Source of the DNA: CAWATZ01 sp963784995
GTDB lineage: Bacteria > Planctomycetota > Planctomycetia > Gemmatales > Gemmataceae
NCBI GenBank assembly: GCA_963784995.1
Contig: CAWATZ010000002.1
Span: forward strand, 62,001-126,000
DNA: 64,000 nucleotides
Reading direction: 5' to 3'
This document shows positions 10,301 to 18,041 of the stretch, piece by piece. The position numbers and the translations under genes are program-made. Positions within the stretch are counted from its first letter, which is position 1, and every line of letters starts with the position of its first letter. A model generated the notes under the pieces. The model made no database searches. It was not told the DNA's origin and saw only the letters and a program-made list of their open reading frames with translations.

Positions 10301-10340
10301 AACCCCGCCAGGGTCATCCCTGGCGGGGTTGTTTGTTTTT
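10301..10340 (+). terminator. Rho-independent terminator of the 16S transcript
   Basis: A perfect 13-bp stem (aaccccgccaggg / ccctggcggggtt) with a 4-nt loop tcat is followed by gtttgttttt. It lies 95 nt after the 16S 3' end and indicates a monocistronic 16S transcription unit. Confidence 0.93.
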
Positions 10341-10366
10341 CCGGCCGTTCCCGTGGGTCGTTCGGT

Positions 10367-10498
10367 CCCCGTGGGTGCGCTGCGCGACCCACGGCTGGGC
10401 TATGCAACCCCTTCGGGGTAGAAAACCGGGCTCGCGTCGTCTTCCTACCCCGAAGGGGTTGCATAACTCAGCCGTGGGTCGCGCAGCGCACCCACGGG
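10367..10498. repeat. Long palindrome family A, copy 2 (inverted)
   Basis: This is the reverse complement of the element at 1545-1681, as shown by the asymmetric loop (gaaaaccgggctcgcgtcgt here against its near-complement in copy 1) and by the gagttatgc variant moving to the other arm. It lies between the 16S terminator and the end of the Ser/Thr kinase gene. Confidence 0.95.
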
Positions 10499-10512
10499 AA
10501 TGACCGGGCTTC

Positions 10513-11868
10513 TCACCCTCCCCCCATCGTCTGCACCAGTCGCACCAGTCCGCCGACCAGCGCCGCCCCGGCCACCGCGAAGCCCAGCAGGATCAGTCCC
10601 CAGACCAGCACCTGGGTACTGGTAAATCCCTCCTCCATCCCTGCCTGGCCGTTCGTGGGGGTCTCGGACGTGTCGGACCCCAGGTCGATGTCGGTCCAGG
10701 TGCTGTCGGGAGACGGTTCCTGCTTCCGCAGCGCCTCGATGGCGGCGACGTAGTCGGGATCATGGTCGGAGTCCAGTACCTGCTGGGGCGATCCTTCCGC
10801 CCACAACAACAGCTTTGCCTCCGCCTCACCGGCCGAGGCCAGCCGATGCTCCGGCTTCTTGGCCATCATCTGCTCCACCAGCATCGCGAAGCCCACCGGC
10901 ACCTCGGGTCGGAGCTTCCGCAGCGGCTCGGGCTCGTCCTTGCGGTGCCGGTAGATCTTCTCGATGCTGGTGCCGCCGGGAAAGGGCGGCTGGCCAGTCA
11001 GGGCGAAATACAGCGTGCAGCCGAGAGAATACACGTCGGCCCGGGCATCGACGGCGGTGGCGTCGTAGGTCTGCTCGGGGGCAATGTAATCCATCGTGCC
11101 GACGACGTAACCCTGTCCGCCCGTGATGCTGGGATCGTCGGCCGGCTCGCCTTCCATCAGGGCCAATCCCAGGTCGAGCACCTTGGCGTGCTCGTGCGGG
11201 GTGATCATGATGTTGCCCGGCTTGAGGTCGCGGTGAATCAGGCCCTGCAGATGGGCATGCTCCAGACCGGCGGCCACTTCCGCCATCAGCCGGGCGGTCC
11301 GGGCGACCGTGAGCGGCCCCTCGGCACCGACCAGGCGGGACAGGGTCTGGCCGGGGATGAACTCCATCGCCAGGTAGTAAACGCCGTACATCTTGCCGAC
11401 TTCGTACGTCCGGCACAGATGGGGATGGGCCACGATCTGGCTCAGCTCCATCTCGCGCTGGAAGCGGGCCAGCAAGCGGTCCTTGGAGCGGGCCTTGCTC
11501 GGCGGCAGCACCTTGAGGGCCCGCAGCTCACCATTACGGCTGTCGCGGGCCAGGAACACCTTGCCCATGCCGCCCCGGCCGATCAGCGACAGGATCTGAT
11601 AGGGACCGAAGATCAGCCCCTTGGAGACGCCCAGGAGCAGCTTGCGCGCCTGGAACCGCGACAGTTTGCCCGAGCGGACCAGCTGATCAGCCAGGGCCCG
11701 GGAATCGTCCTTCTGTGCGGGCGGAACGTTCTCCAGGGCCGATAGCGCTTGCGTGCGGTCGAGCAGGCCGCTGCGTGCCACCGTCTCCAGAAAATCCTCA
11801 ATCGTCGGAACCTTGTCCGGTTCCGGTCGGTGTCCGGGTCCGTCGGACGAACGCGACGGTCTGGCCAT
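10513..11868 (-). CDS. PknB-type Ser/Thr protein kinase with C-terminal membrane anchor
   Basis: This 451-residue protein has an N-terminal region (1-90) containing a helical segment SGLLDRTQALSAL...LVRSGKLSRFQARKLL common in planctomycete kinases. The kinase domain (about 93-360) follows: Gly loop IGRGGMGKVF, catalytic loop HRDLKPGN, metal motif DLG (instead of DFG), and YIAPEQ. A single membrane helix lies near the C-terminus (VLVWGLILLGFAVAGAALVG), so the kinase is cytoplasmic and tail-anchored. DLG is tolerated in many active bacterial kinases. No partner phosphatase is adjacent. Confidence 0.93.
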   Translation of the reverse strand: MARPSRSSDGPGHRPEPDKVPTIEDFLETVARSGLLDRTQALSALENVPPAQKDDSRALADQLVRSGKLSRFQARKLLLGVSKGLIFGPYQILSLIGRGGMGKVFLARDSRNGELRALKVLPPSKARSKDRLLARFQREMELSQIVAHPHLCRTYEVGKMYGVYYLAMEFIPGQTLSRLVGAEGPLTVARTARLMAEVAAGLEHAHLQGLIHRDLKPGNIMITPHEHAKVLDLGLALMEGEPADDPSITGGQGYVVGTMDYIAPEQTYDATAVDARADVYSLGCTLYFALTGQPPFPGGTSIEKIYRHRKDEPEPLRKLRPEVPVGFAMLVEQMMAKKPEHRLASAGEAEAKLLLWAEGSPQQVLDSDHDPDYVAAIEALRKQEPSPDSTWTDIDLGSDTSETPTNGQAGMEEGFTSTQVLVWGLILLGFAVAGAALVGGLVRLVQTMGGG

Positions 11869-12035
11869 GAACCCAACCCTCGAAGCACCACCGGCTGCGC
11901 GCCTGAGAAAACTCTGCCCCGTTACGCGATCGTATCATTTGTGGGCGTTTCGCGGTAGGTGGGTCGGTGGATTGTGAACCTGTTTGCGAGGTCGGCTCTC
12001 CGGTTTGGTAGACTGATCCTCAAGCCGCTTGCGGT

Positions 12036-12099
12036 TGTAGGGAACGCCCTCCGTGGCGTTCCGCGTAGGTCCGGAACGCCACGGAGGGCGTTCCCTACA
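12036..12099. repeat. Perfect palindrome upstream of the endonuclease V-like gene (28-bp arms)
   Basis: The arms at 12036-12063 and 12072-12099 (tgtagggaacgccctccgtg...) flank an 8-nt loop. The 3' end of the palindrome is 19 nt before the start codon, so the ribosome-binding site lies immediately after the stem in the transcript. Confidence 0.95.
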
Positions 12100-12118
12100 G
12101 CAGAAAGGAGCCCCGCCC

Positions 12119-12646
12119 ATGATTGCCGCCGTGGACGTCGATTACCGGGATACCGAAGCCCTGGCCGCCTGCGTCCTGTTCCGTGACTGGACCGATGCCG
12201 TGAGCGCCGCCGAGGTCACGGAGCGCATTGCCCAGGTGGCGGAATACCAGCCTGGCCAGTTCTACAAACGCGAACTGCCGTGCTTGCTGGCCGTTTTGAA
12301 GAAAGTCCCAACTCCGCTGGACGTGATCGTGGTCGATGGCTACGTCTGGCTGGGCACCGAAACCCGTCCTGGCCTGGGCGCTCACCTGTACGAGGCCCTG
12401 GGCCGAACCATCCCCGTGATCGGCGTGGCCAAGACTCGCTTCCAGAGCGCCACGCTGGCCCGGCCGCTGCGCCGCGGCGACAGTCAGCGGCCGCTGTTCA
12501 TCACCGCAGTGGGGATGGACGTTGCGGATGCGCGCCGGCTCATCGCCAGCATGCACGGTCCGCACCGCATTCCGACCCTGCTGAAAGCGGTCGATCAGCT
12601 GTGCCGCACCAGCGGACAGCCCTCTCTCCCGCTTGTGGAGGAATAG
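12119..12646 (+). CDS. nfi: Endonuclease V-like protein (short form)
   Basis: Endonuclease V nicks DNA or RNA one base past deoxyinosine or inosine. Family blocks are visible: AAVDVDYRD (first Asp), FYKRELPCLLAVL (Glu), and VVDGYVWLG (Asp), followed by a C-terminal KTRFQ segment. The protein is 175 residues rather than about 220. It lacks the N-terminal region before the first Asp, and the usual GxGxxHPR after the third block reads GYVWLGTETRPGLGAHL. The ATG at 12119 follows aaaggag with good spacing. Because of its divergence the activity is inferred. Confidence 0.75.
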   Translation: MIAAVDVDYRDTEALAACVLFRDWTDAVSAAEVTERIAQVAEYQPGQFYKRELPCLLAVLKKVPTPLDVIVVDGYVWLGTETRPGLGAHLYEALGRTIPVIGVAKTRFQSATLARPLRRGDSQRPLFITAVGMDVADARRLIASMHGPHRIPTLLKAVDQLCRTSGQPSLPLVEE

Positions 12647-12649
12647 GGC

Positions 12650-13648
12650 TCACGCCGCCTTGCGTTCCTGTGAGTTCATGTTCAGCATGCTGCGGACCAC
12701 GTAGGCCGATTTGCCCTGGCTCTCGAAGTACGTGCGGGTCAGCAATTCGCCGATCAGGCCCATGCAGATCAGCTGAAAGCCGATCAGCTCCAGCATCACG
12801 CTCAGCAGCAGCAGCGGATTGCCGGTCATGAACACGGGCGGGGTGTGGAAGTATTTCATCCACACCGTGCCGAGCAGGCTGACCAGGCCCAGGCCCATCG
12901 AGGCCAGGCCGGCGAAGCCGAAGGCGTGCATCGGCCGGGTCAGGTAGCGGTCGAGGAAGGTGATCGTGATCAGGTCAAGGACCACGCGGAAGGTCCGCGA
13001 CAGGTTGTACTTGGTCTTGCCGGCCACGCGCGGATGGTGCCGGACCATAACCTGGGCGAGGCGGGCGCCCTGCTGCTGGGCCAGCACCGGCACGAAGCGG
13101 TGCAGCTCGCCGTACAGCGGCAGGGCCTCGGCCAGCTCCCGGCGAATGGCCCGAATGGTGCAGCCCATGTCGCGAATCTGCACGCCGGTCACCTTGCGGA
13201 TCAGCCAGTTGGCCATCCGGCTCGGCAGCTTGCGGATCAGGAAGTTGTCCTTGCGTTTCTCGCGCTCGCCCAGCACCGCGTCGTACCCTTCCTCCAGCTT
13301 GGCCAGCAGCATGGGAATGTCAGCCGGGTCGTTCTGGCGATCGCCGTCCAGGGTCACCAGCACGTCGCCGACACTGTGATCGATGCCCGCTTGCAAGGCC
13401 GGCGTCTGACCGTAGTTGCGGCGCAGCCGGACCACTTTCACACGGTGGTCGGCAGCCGCCAGCTCCTCCAGGATGCTGTAGGAACCATCAGTGCTGCCAT
13501 CGTCCACGAAGATCATCTCGTACTGGAGCAACACCGGCTGTGCCGTCCCGTTCAGGAGCGGATCGATGGCCTGGCGCAGCTGCTCATGCAGCGGCCGGAG
13601 GTTGTCGCGCTCGTCCTTGATCGGGATAATCACGGACAGGGTTTTCAT
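12650..13648 (-). CDS. Glycosyltransferase family 2, polyprenyl-phosphate type
   Basis: This 332-residue protein has the GT-A fold signature of DPM1/ArnC-type enzymes: SVIIPIKDERDN, FVDDGSTDGS, and the DxD-like LDGDRQNDP. The Arg-rich segment follows, and then two membrane helices near residues 230-300 (FGFAGLASMGLGLVSLLG; LLLLSVMLELIGFQLICMGL). Such enzymes move a sugar from a nucleotide to undecaprenyl phosphate on the cytoplasmic face. It is the last gene of a three-gene minus-strand operon. Its start codon lies 65 nt inside the preceding gene. Confidence 0.9.
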   Translation of the reverse strand: MKTLSVIIPIKDERDNLRPLHEQLRQAIDPLLNGTAQPVLLQYEMIFVDDGSTDGSYSILEELAAADHRVKVVRLRRNYGQTPALQAGIDHSVGDVLVTLDGDRQNDPADIPMLLAKLEEGYDAVLGEREKRKDNFLIRKLPSRMANWLIRKVTGVQIRDMGCTIRAIRRELAEALPLYGELHRFVPVLAQQQGARLAQVMVRHHPRVAGKTKYNLSRTFRVVLDLITITFLDRYLTRPMHAFGFAGLASMGLGLVSLLGTVWMKYFHTPPVFMTGNPLLLLSVMLELIGFQLICMGLIGELLTRTYFESQGKSAYVVRSMLNMNSQERKAA

Positions 13649-14804
13649 GGCTTGCCTTCTCCCTCTCGATCCAGCTTCCCGAAGACTCTGCTGTCTGAAA
13701 TCGCGGAAACCGACCGAACAGATAGCAGCTCAGCCCGCCGCCCAGGCCGAGCAGGACACCCAGGCTGAAGCCCAGGCCTGACAACGTCAACGCTTGTTCC
13801 CTGCTGACCCCAACCGGAGCCAGCAGGATCACGGTGGCGGCCGCCCGCACACCGATGCCGTTAATCGAGATCGGCAGCAGGGTCAGCAGGGTCACCAGCG
13901 GCACCACCACGCCCAGGTACTGCCAGGGAACCACCAACCCCATCGAGCGGGCCAGGAGCCCGAACTGCAGCACGCTCCCCACCTGCACCAGCACCGACAG
14001 AGCCAGGGCCCAGCCAACCACGCCCCGATGGCTGCCGTACTGGCGAACCACCGCCACCAGGCTCTCGATCGACCGCAGCCGGAGAAACCACTGGACACAT
14101 CGACCAAAGAGGCCGCGACTCGGCAGCCGTTCCTTGCGGCCGGCCAGATGGACCAGCAGCGGCAGCAGCAGCAAACCCAGCACGGAGACAATGCCGACAA
14201 CGGCCACGCAGCGGACCAGCTGGCCCGGCAACGGAATCGGGCAGACGCAGGCCGACACACAGGACAGCAGCAGAAGCATCAGCACGCCGCTGAAGCGCTC
14301 GGCAAAGACCGAGAGGAACGCGGCCAGGACTCGCTGCGCTCGTAAATCCGAAGTCCGAAACTCGAAATCCGGGGTTGTGGCACGGTCTCCTGACCGTGCC
14401 ACAACCCCGTCTGTGGCACGGTCAGGAGACCGTGCCACAACCCCGGCCTGGGAAGGCCGGCCCACCTCGTTTTCGGCTTTCGGATTTGGGATTTCGGATT
14501 TCGCCAGATACCAGGCCCGGACCACGTCGCCGCCCACCGAGGTCGGCAGGAACAGGTTGAACAGCATGCCGATGAAGTAATAGGCGACGTAGCGCCCCAT
14601 TGAGCCGCCGAAGTCCAGGATGCGGGCCAGCATTTGCCAGCGCCAGCTGCTGATCACCTGGCAGGTGGTCAGCACCGCCAGGGCCAGCAGGACCAGGCCG
14701 AAATCGACTGCGGACAGCGTCCTGATCAGCCGGGACCAGTCGATCACCCAGGCCAGCACCAGGAGCAGGATCACCGTTCCCAGGATGCGCAGGTTACCTT
14801 TCAC
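13584..14804 (-). CDS. Flippase-like membrane protein (UPF0104 / LPG synthase TM domain)
   Basis: A 406-residue multi-pass protein of the family that includes the membrane domain of lysylphosphatidylglycerol synthase and AglD/YbhN-type lipid transporters. The conserved FNLFLPTSVGGDVVRAWYLA and the later PISINGIGVRAAATVILL are clear. Between GDVVRAWYLAK and RVLAAFLSVFAERFSG, relatives have a short loop; here about 50 residues are inserted, encoded by nested palindromes (14343-14503). The C-terminal 22 residues overlap the glycosyltransferase start and look non-native. Probable role: moving the lipid-linked sugar made by the neighbour. It overlaps the phosphatase stop by 11 nt. Confidence 0.85.
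   Translation of the reverse strand: MKGNLRILGTVILLLVLAWVIDWSRLIRTLSAVDFGLVLLALAVLTTCQVISSWRWQMLARILDFGGSMGRYVAYYFIGMLFNLFLPTSVGGDVVRAWYLAKSEIPNPKAENEVGRPSQAGVVARSPDRATDGVVARSGDRATTPDFEFRTSDLRAQRVLAAFLSVFAERFSGVLMLLLLSCVSACVCPIPLPGQLVRCVAVVGIVSVLGLLLLPLLVHLAGRKERLPSRGLFGRCVQWFLRLRSIESLVAVVRQYGSHRGVVGWALALSVLVQVGSVLQFGLLARSMGLVVPWQYLGVVVPLVTLLTLLPISINGIGVRAAATVILLAPVGVSREQALTLSGLGFSLGVLLGLGGGLSCYLFGRFPRFQTAESSGSWIEREKASHENPVRDYPDQGRARQPPAAA
14343..14503. repeat. Composite nested palindromes inside the flippase-like gene
   Basis: The outer arms are two imperfect inverted runs built on aaatccgaa/ttcggattt (about 14344-14370 and 14470-14503). Inside are two VARSPDRAT/VARSGDRAT hairpins: 14371-14408 (17-bp arms, tcct loop) and 14412-14439 (12-bp arms, agga loop). 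All remain in frame with the host gene. Confidence 0.9.
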
Positions 14805-15864
14805 GGACCAGCACCTCCCGGATCAGCGGCAGGGAGCCCAGCTGGAAGAACGAGGCATGCTGCTCGTCAATCAGGTCGGCCCGCAGCAAGTACCTGCCTG
14901 GCGGCAGTGCCGGGAAGGGCAGGGCCAGCACAATGCTCTCTCCGGGAGCCACGGTGGCGTAAAACTGGCCGGCCCGGGCCGAGGTGATGCTGCGGTCCTG
15001 GTCGTCGTGCAGCATGTATTGCAGATGAATCCCCGCGGTCAGCCCCGGCTTGAAGGTCCACGGTTTGATCGAGGTGTTGACGCAGCGCACCTTGACCAGG
15101 GTGGGCTTGTGCGGGGCCAGGGTCAGCTCGGCTGTGGCACGGTCAGGAGACCGTGCCACAACCCCGGGTGCCACAACCTCGGCCAGTTCAATCTGGGCCT
15201 GGCACTCGCCCGGACAGTAGTCGTGTTCGATCCAGCGGCGAAACACCGCCCGGCTGTGGGCTTGCCCGGTTTGCTTCAGCCATTCCCGGTAGAGCACGAA
15301 GAACCGCTCCATGTTGCCGGTCTTGCCGAAGGGGAAGTGGGCATAGCGCCAACTGAGCTGTTGCAGGGCCGTATCCAGGCTGATGTCGGTCTGGAGCAGC
15401 AGGAGGATGGCCGCGACCATGCCGGTGCGGTCAATGCCGCGGTGGCAGTGGATCAGGACGGGATACTCGGTCTGGTCGAGGATTTGCACCAGCTGCCGGA
15501 TGGTGACCACGCTGGGCAGCCGGCCGGCGGAACAGCCCACGTCCTCCATCGAGACGTTGTGGCGGTTGAGGATCCGACTCTGCTCCAGATACCAGGGGGC
15601 CGGCTCACAGCAGCCGCGGAGATTGATCACCGTGCGGATGCCGTAATCCTTGATGGCCTGTTCCAGCGCTTCGCCGGAGAGCCGGGCGCTGCGGTAGGCC
15701 CGGCCGGGAACGACGGTGCGGAAATTGGTGCCGAGCAGGGCGTAGAACAGCTCCACACCCAGGACCACGCCCAGCCCGGCCAGGCAGCCGCGGACGATCT
15801 GCCGGCGGGTCGATTTCGCCGGACGAATCTCCGGGGCGTCAGGTTCCGGGGTACTGTCCGCCAT
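14794..15864 (-). CDS. Membrane-anchored tyrosine-phosphatase-like protein with C-terminal beta domain
   Basis: A 356-residue protein: an N-terminal twin-Arg-like stretch and membrane helix (GCLAGLGVVLGVELFYALL), then VPGRAYRSARL and a dual-specificity phosphatase domain whose P-loop is HCHRGIDRTG (CX5R). After about residue 230 comes a beta-rich domain (KVRCVNTSIKPWTFKPG...). The VARSPDRAT hairpin sits exactly at the domain junction. The ATG at 15864 is preceded by ggaaagg. It is the first gene of the operon with the flippase-like protein and glycosyltransferase, so a lipid-phosphate or glycan-linked phosphate substrate is plausible. A paralog is at 3902. Confidence 0.85.
   Translation of the reverse strand: MADSTPEPDAPEIRPAKSTRRQIVRGCLAGLGVVLGVELFYALLGTNFRTVVPGRAYRSARLSGEALEQAIKDYGIRTVINLRGCCEPAPWYLEQSRILNRHNVSMEDVGCSAGRLPSVVTIRQLVQILDQTEYPVLIHCHRGIDRTGMVAAILLLLQTDISLDTALQQLSWRYAHFPFGKTGNMERFFVLYREWLKQTGQAHSRAVFRRWIEHDYCPGECQAQIELAEVVAPGVVARSPDRATAELTLAPHKPTLVKVRCVNTSIKPWTFKPGLTAGIHLQYMLHDDQDRSITSARAGQFYATVAPGESIVLALPFPALPPGRYLLRADLIDEQHASFFQLGSLPLIREVLVRER
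15133..15160. repeat. VARSPDRAT palindrome (12-bp arms)
   Basis: tgtggcacggtc / gaccgtgccaca with loop agga. On the minus strand it encodes VVARSPDRAT between the phosphatase and beta domains. Confidence 0.9.
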
Positions 15865-16509
15865 CGAATCCTTTCCACCTCTCCGATCCGCTTCCATCCG
15901 GATCAGGTCCGGCATCTTGCCAGAAACGCCGGGGAAAGGCCAGAGCAGTTGCCAGCAACCCCGGGGCCGTGACTTCGTCGTGGGCCGACAGAGACAGAAA
16001 GCCGGCTGGGCCAACCAGTTGGCCTTGTTGATTGTCGAGGTGAAGCATGGCAGTAGGCCAGAAGAGGGAAAAGGAAGATCGACACCGCTGGAAAAGATAG
16101 TCCCCGGGGGGAGGCGAGTCCAACGAATGTTGGCGGGAAAAAGGAGAGGAGGAAGGTCAACGTCAGCCGCGCAGCCTGGAAAACAAGGGGCGGTCAGCAT
16201 CCGGTGGAGAAGAACCCGCCACAATCCACTGGACCTCTCCAGGGAGGCTCTGGCCTGGCAGTCCGTCAGACTCTTCCCACCCGCAGCCCCGAGGTAAAAT
16301 GAACCTGGCGGAAAAAATCCCTGTTTGGAACGACCGGATCGCGGTGCTCGCTGGGGAGCGTCCGCGGCACTGGAAACCGGCACCCGATCACGTAGAATGC
16401 CACGGTTACGAACGGAACGCTGTCGGGTGAGGCCAGCCACCTCCTCACTCTCGAAGGGAGACAGCAAACCGGTGTGGGATGGTTTCTTTGTTTCACAGGG
16501 GGTGACCAC
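15865..16509. other. 645-nt divergent intergenic region without a recognisable gene
   Basis: This region lies between two divergent genes. Codable stretches on either strand have no recognisable domain and look like compositional noise. No clear promoter or hairpin was found by eye. Confidence 0.6.
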
Positions 16510-17865
16510 GTGAGACTGCGTCGTCCTCCCGGCCCCGCCAATGGCTTGACGGGATTGCGGCACGCAAGGCCGTTGCGAAATGATTTCCTGTCTTACGTGC
16601 AGGAACTGCGGCGGGAGCACGGGGACATCGTTTATTTGCGTGTCGGCCCGTTTCGCATCAACCTGCTGTCGCACCCCGACCATCTGCAGACGGTGCTCAT
16701 CGATCGTGCCGAGGATTACCGCAAGCCCCGACGCATGCGCAAGGCCTTCCAGTTCCTGATTCGCGGCGGCATCGCGCTGAACGAAGGTCCGGACTGGGTC
16801 CGGCGCCGCAAGCTGGTGCAGCAGGCGCTGGCGCAGCTCGATTATGAACAGGTGGCGGCGGCGGCCGGCCGCTACACCGAGCGCATGATCGGGCGCCTTG
16901 CGGGGGGCAGTGGCGATGCCTCGCAAGAAATCGAGCGCGTGATGATTGGCACAGCCCTCGATACCGCCCTGGGAGAAGAAGCCGCCGTTGCCGCGGACCA
17001 GACCTTTGATGACATCCAGACCGGCCTGGCGGCAACCATTGAACTCATCACCAGTCCGCTGCCGATGTTTGTCCCCACGCCGCGCCAGTTACGAATCCGG
17101 CGCATTGCCGATCGGTTCGCAACGCTGGCGGAAGCAGCCCGCGTCCGCTGTGTCACGCGCCGGGAGGACCCGGCGCGCTGCCTGCTGGCGGGACTGATCG
17201 AGGCCCGCGACGAAGCGGGACAGCCGGGCAGTCCTCGGGTCCTCGGCGAAGAAGCGATCATGATCGTGCTGGGAGGCAAGGAAACGGCCGGGCCAGCCGC
17301 CCTCTGGACGTGCTATCTGCTGGCCCAGCACCCGGAGATTCAGGAGAAAGCGGCGGCGGAAGTCGCTCGGATCCTCGGGGGCCGCCGGGCCGGCGTCGCG
17401 GACGTTCCCCGGCTGAAGTGGCTGGAAGCCGTCTACAAGGAAGCGATCCGGCTCTATCCTCCCGGGTTCATCATCTTGCGGGAAGTCGATCGGCCCACGC
17501 AAGTGAGCGGGTACGACCTGACTCCGGGCGACGCCGTGTTGCTCTACGTCTTCGCCATGCAGCGCGACGCGCGCTGGATCGACGAGCCGGAGCAGTTCCG
17601 GCCCGAGCGGTTTCTGGAAGGCGCCGCGCCGACGCCGGCGCAGGGCTATGCTCCGTTTGGCATGGGCAAACGCGCCTGTCCGGGAGGCCGCATCGCCGTG
17701 GTGTCCACCGTCGTGATGCTGGCAACGCTCTTGCAGGGTCACCGCTGGCAGCTCCCGGAGGGGACAACACTCCCCGAGCCGATTTTGCACATGGGCCTGC
17801 GTCCGCGAGGCGGGCTGCCGCTGCGACTGGTGCCGACAAGGCCAATCGCCCCACCTGCCGAATAA
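16510..17865 (+). CDS. Cytochrome P450
   Basis: A 451-residue soluble heme monooxygenase. The I-helix oxygen-activation motif is GGKETAG (consensus AGxET), the K-helix ExxR is EAIR in VYKEAIRLYPPGF, the PERF motif is FRPERFLEG, and the heme loop is FGMGKRACPGG with the axial Cys. There is no N-terminal membrane anchor. The GTG at 16510 follows a strong aggggg site; an ATG 36 nt upstream would add a Phe/Cys-rich tail that relatives lack. No ferredoxin or reductase partner is adjacent, and the substrate is unknown. Confidence 0.93.
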   Translation: MRLRRPPGPANGLTGLRHARPLRNDFLSYVQELRREHGDIVYLRVGPFRINLLSHPDHLQTVLIDRAEDYRKPRRMRKAFQFLIRGGIALNEGPDWVRRRKLVQQALAQLDYEQVAAAAGRYTERMIGRLAGGSGDASQEIERVMIGTALDTALGEEAAVAADQTFDDIQTGLAATIELITSPLPMFVPTPRQLRIRRIADRFATLAEAARVRCVTRREDPARCLLAGLIEARDEAGQPGSPRVLGEEAIMIVLGGKETAGPAALWTCYLLAQHPEIQEKAAAEVARILGGRRAGVADVPRLKWLEAVYKEAIRLYPPGFIILREVDRPTQVSGYDLTPGDAVLLYVFAMQRDARWIDEPEQFRPERFLEGAAPTPAQGYAPFGMGKRACPGGRIAVVSTVVMLATLLQGHRWQLPEGTTLPEPILHMGLRPRGGLPLRLVPTRPIAPPAE

Positions 17866-18041
17866 CCGGAGCGTACTTGTGGCCTGCGGGATTCCAAGGT
17901 TTTTCGTGAGATTTTCAGGATCTGACCTCGCGGACAGCGCCAGGATGGTAATAATGGGAAAGGGGTCTGGGCACAACAACCGAAAACAACCTTGACCCGC
18001 CTCGATGAACTCGCCAGCTTGATTTCCAGGAGACACCTTCG

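Noticed and set aside
10207..10512. 23S, 5S or tRNA gene downstream of 16S
   Set aside because: A terminator stands 95 nt after 16S, then a palindrome and a kinase gene; no cloverleaf or 23S start was seen.
14794..16926. A 710-codon minus-strand reading frame extending the phosphatase upstream into the P450 gene
   Set aside because: Residues before the ATG at 15864 have no domain similarity and overlap the P450 coding region; a ribosome site precedes 15864.
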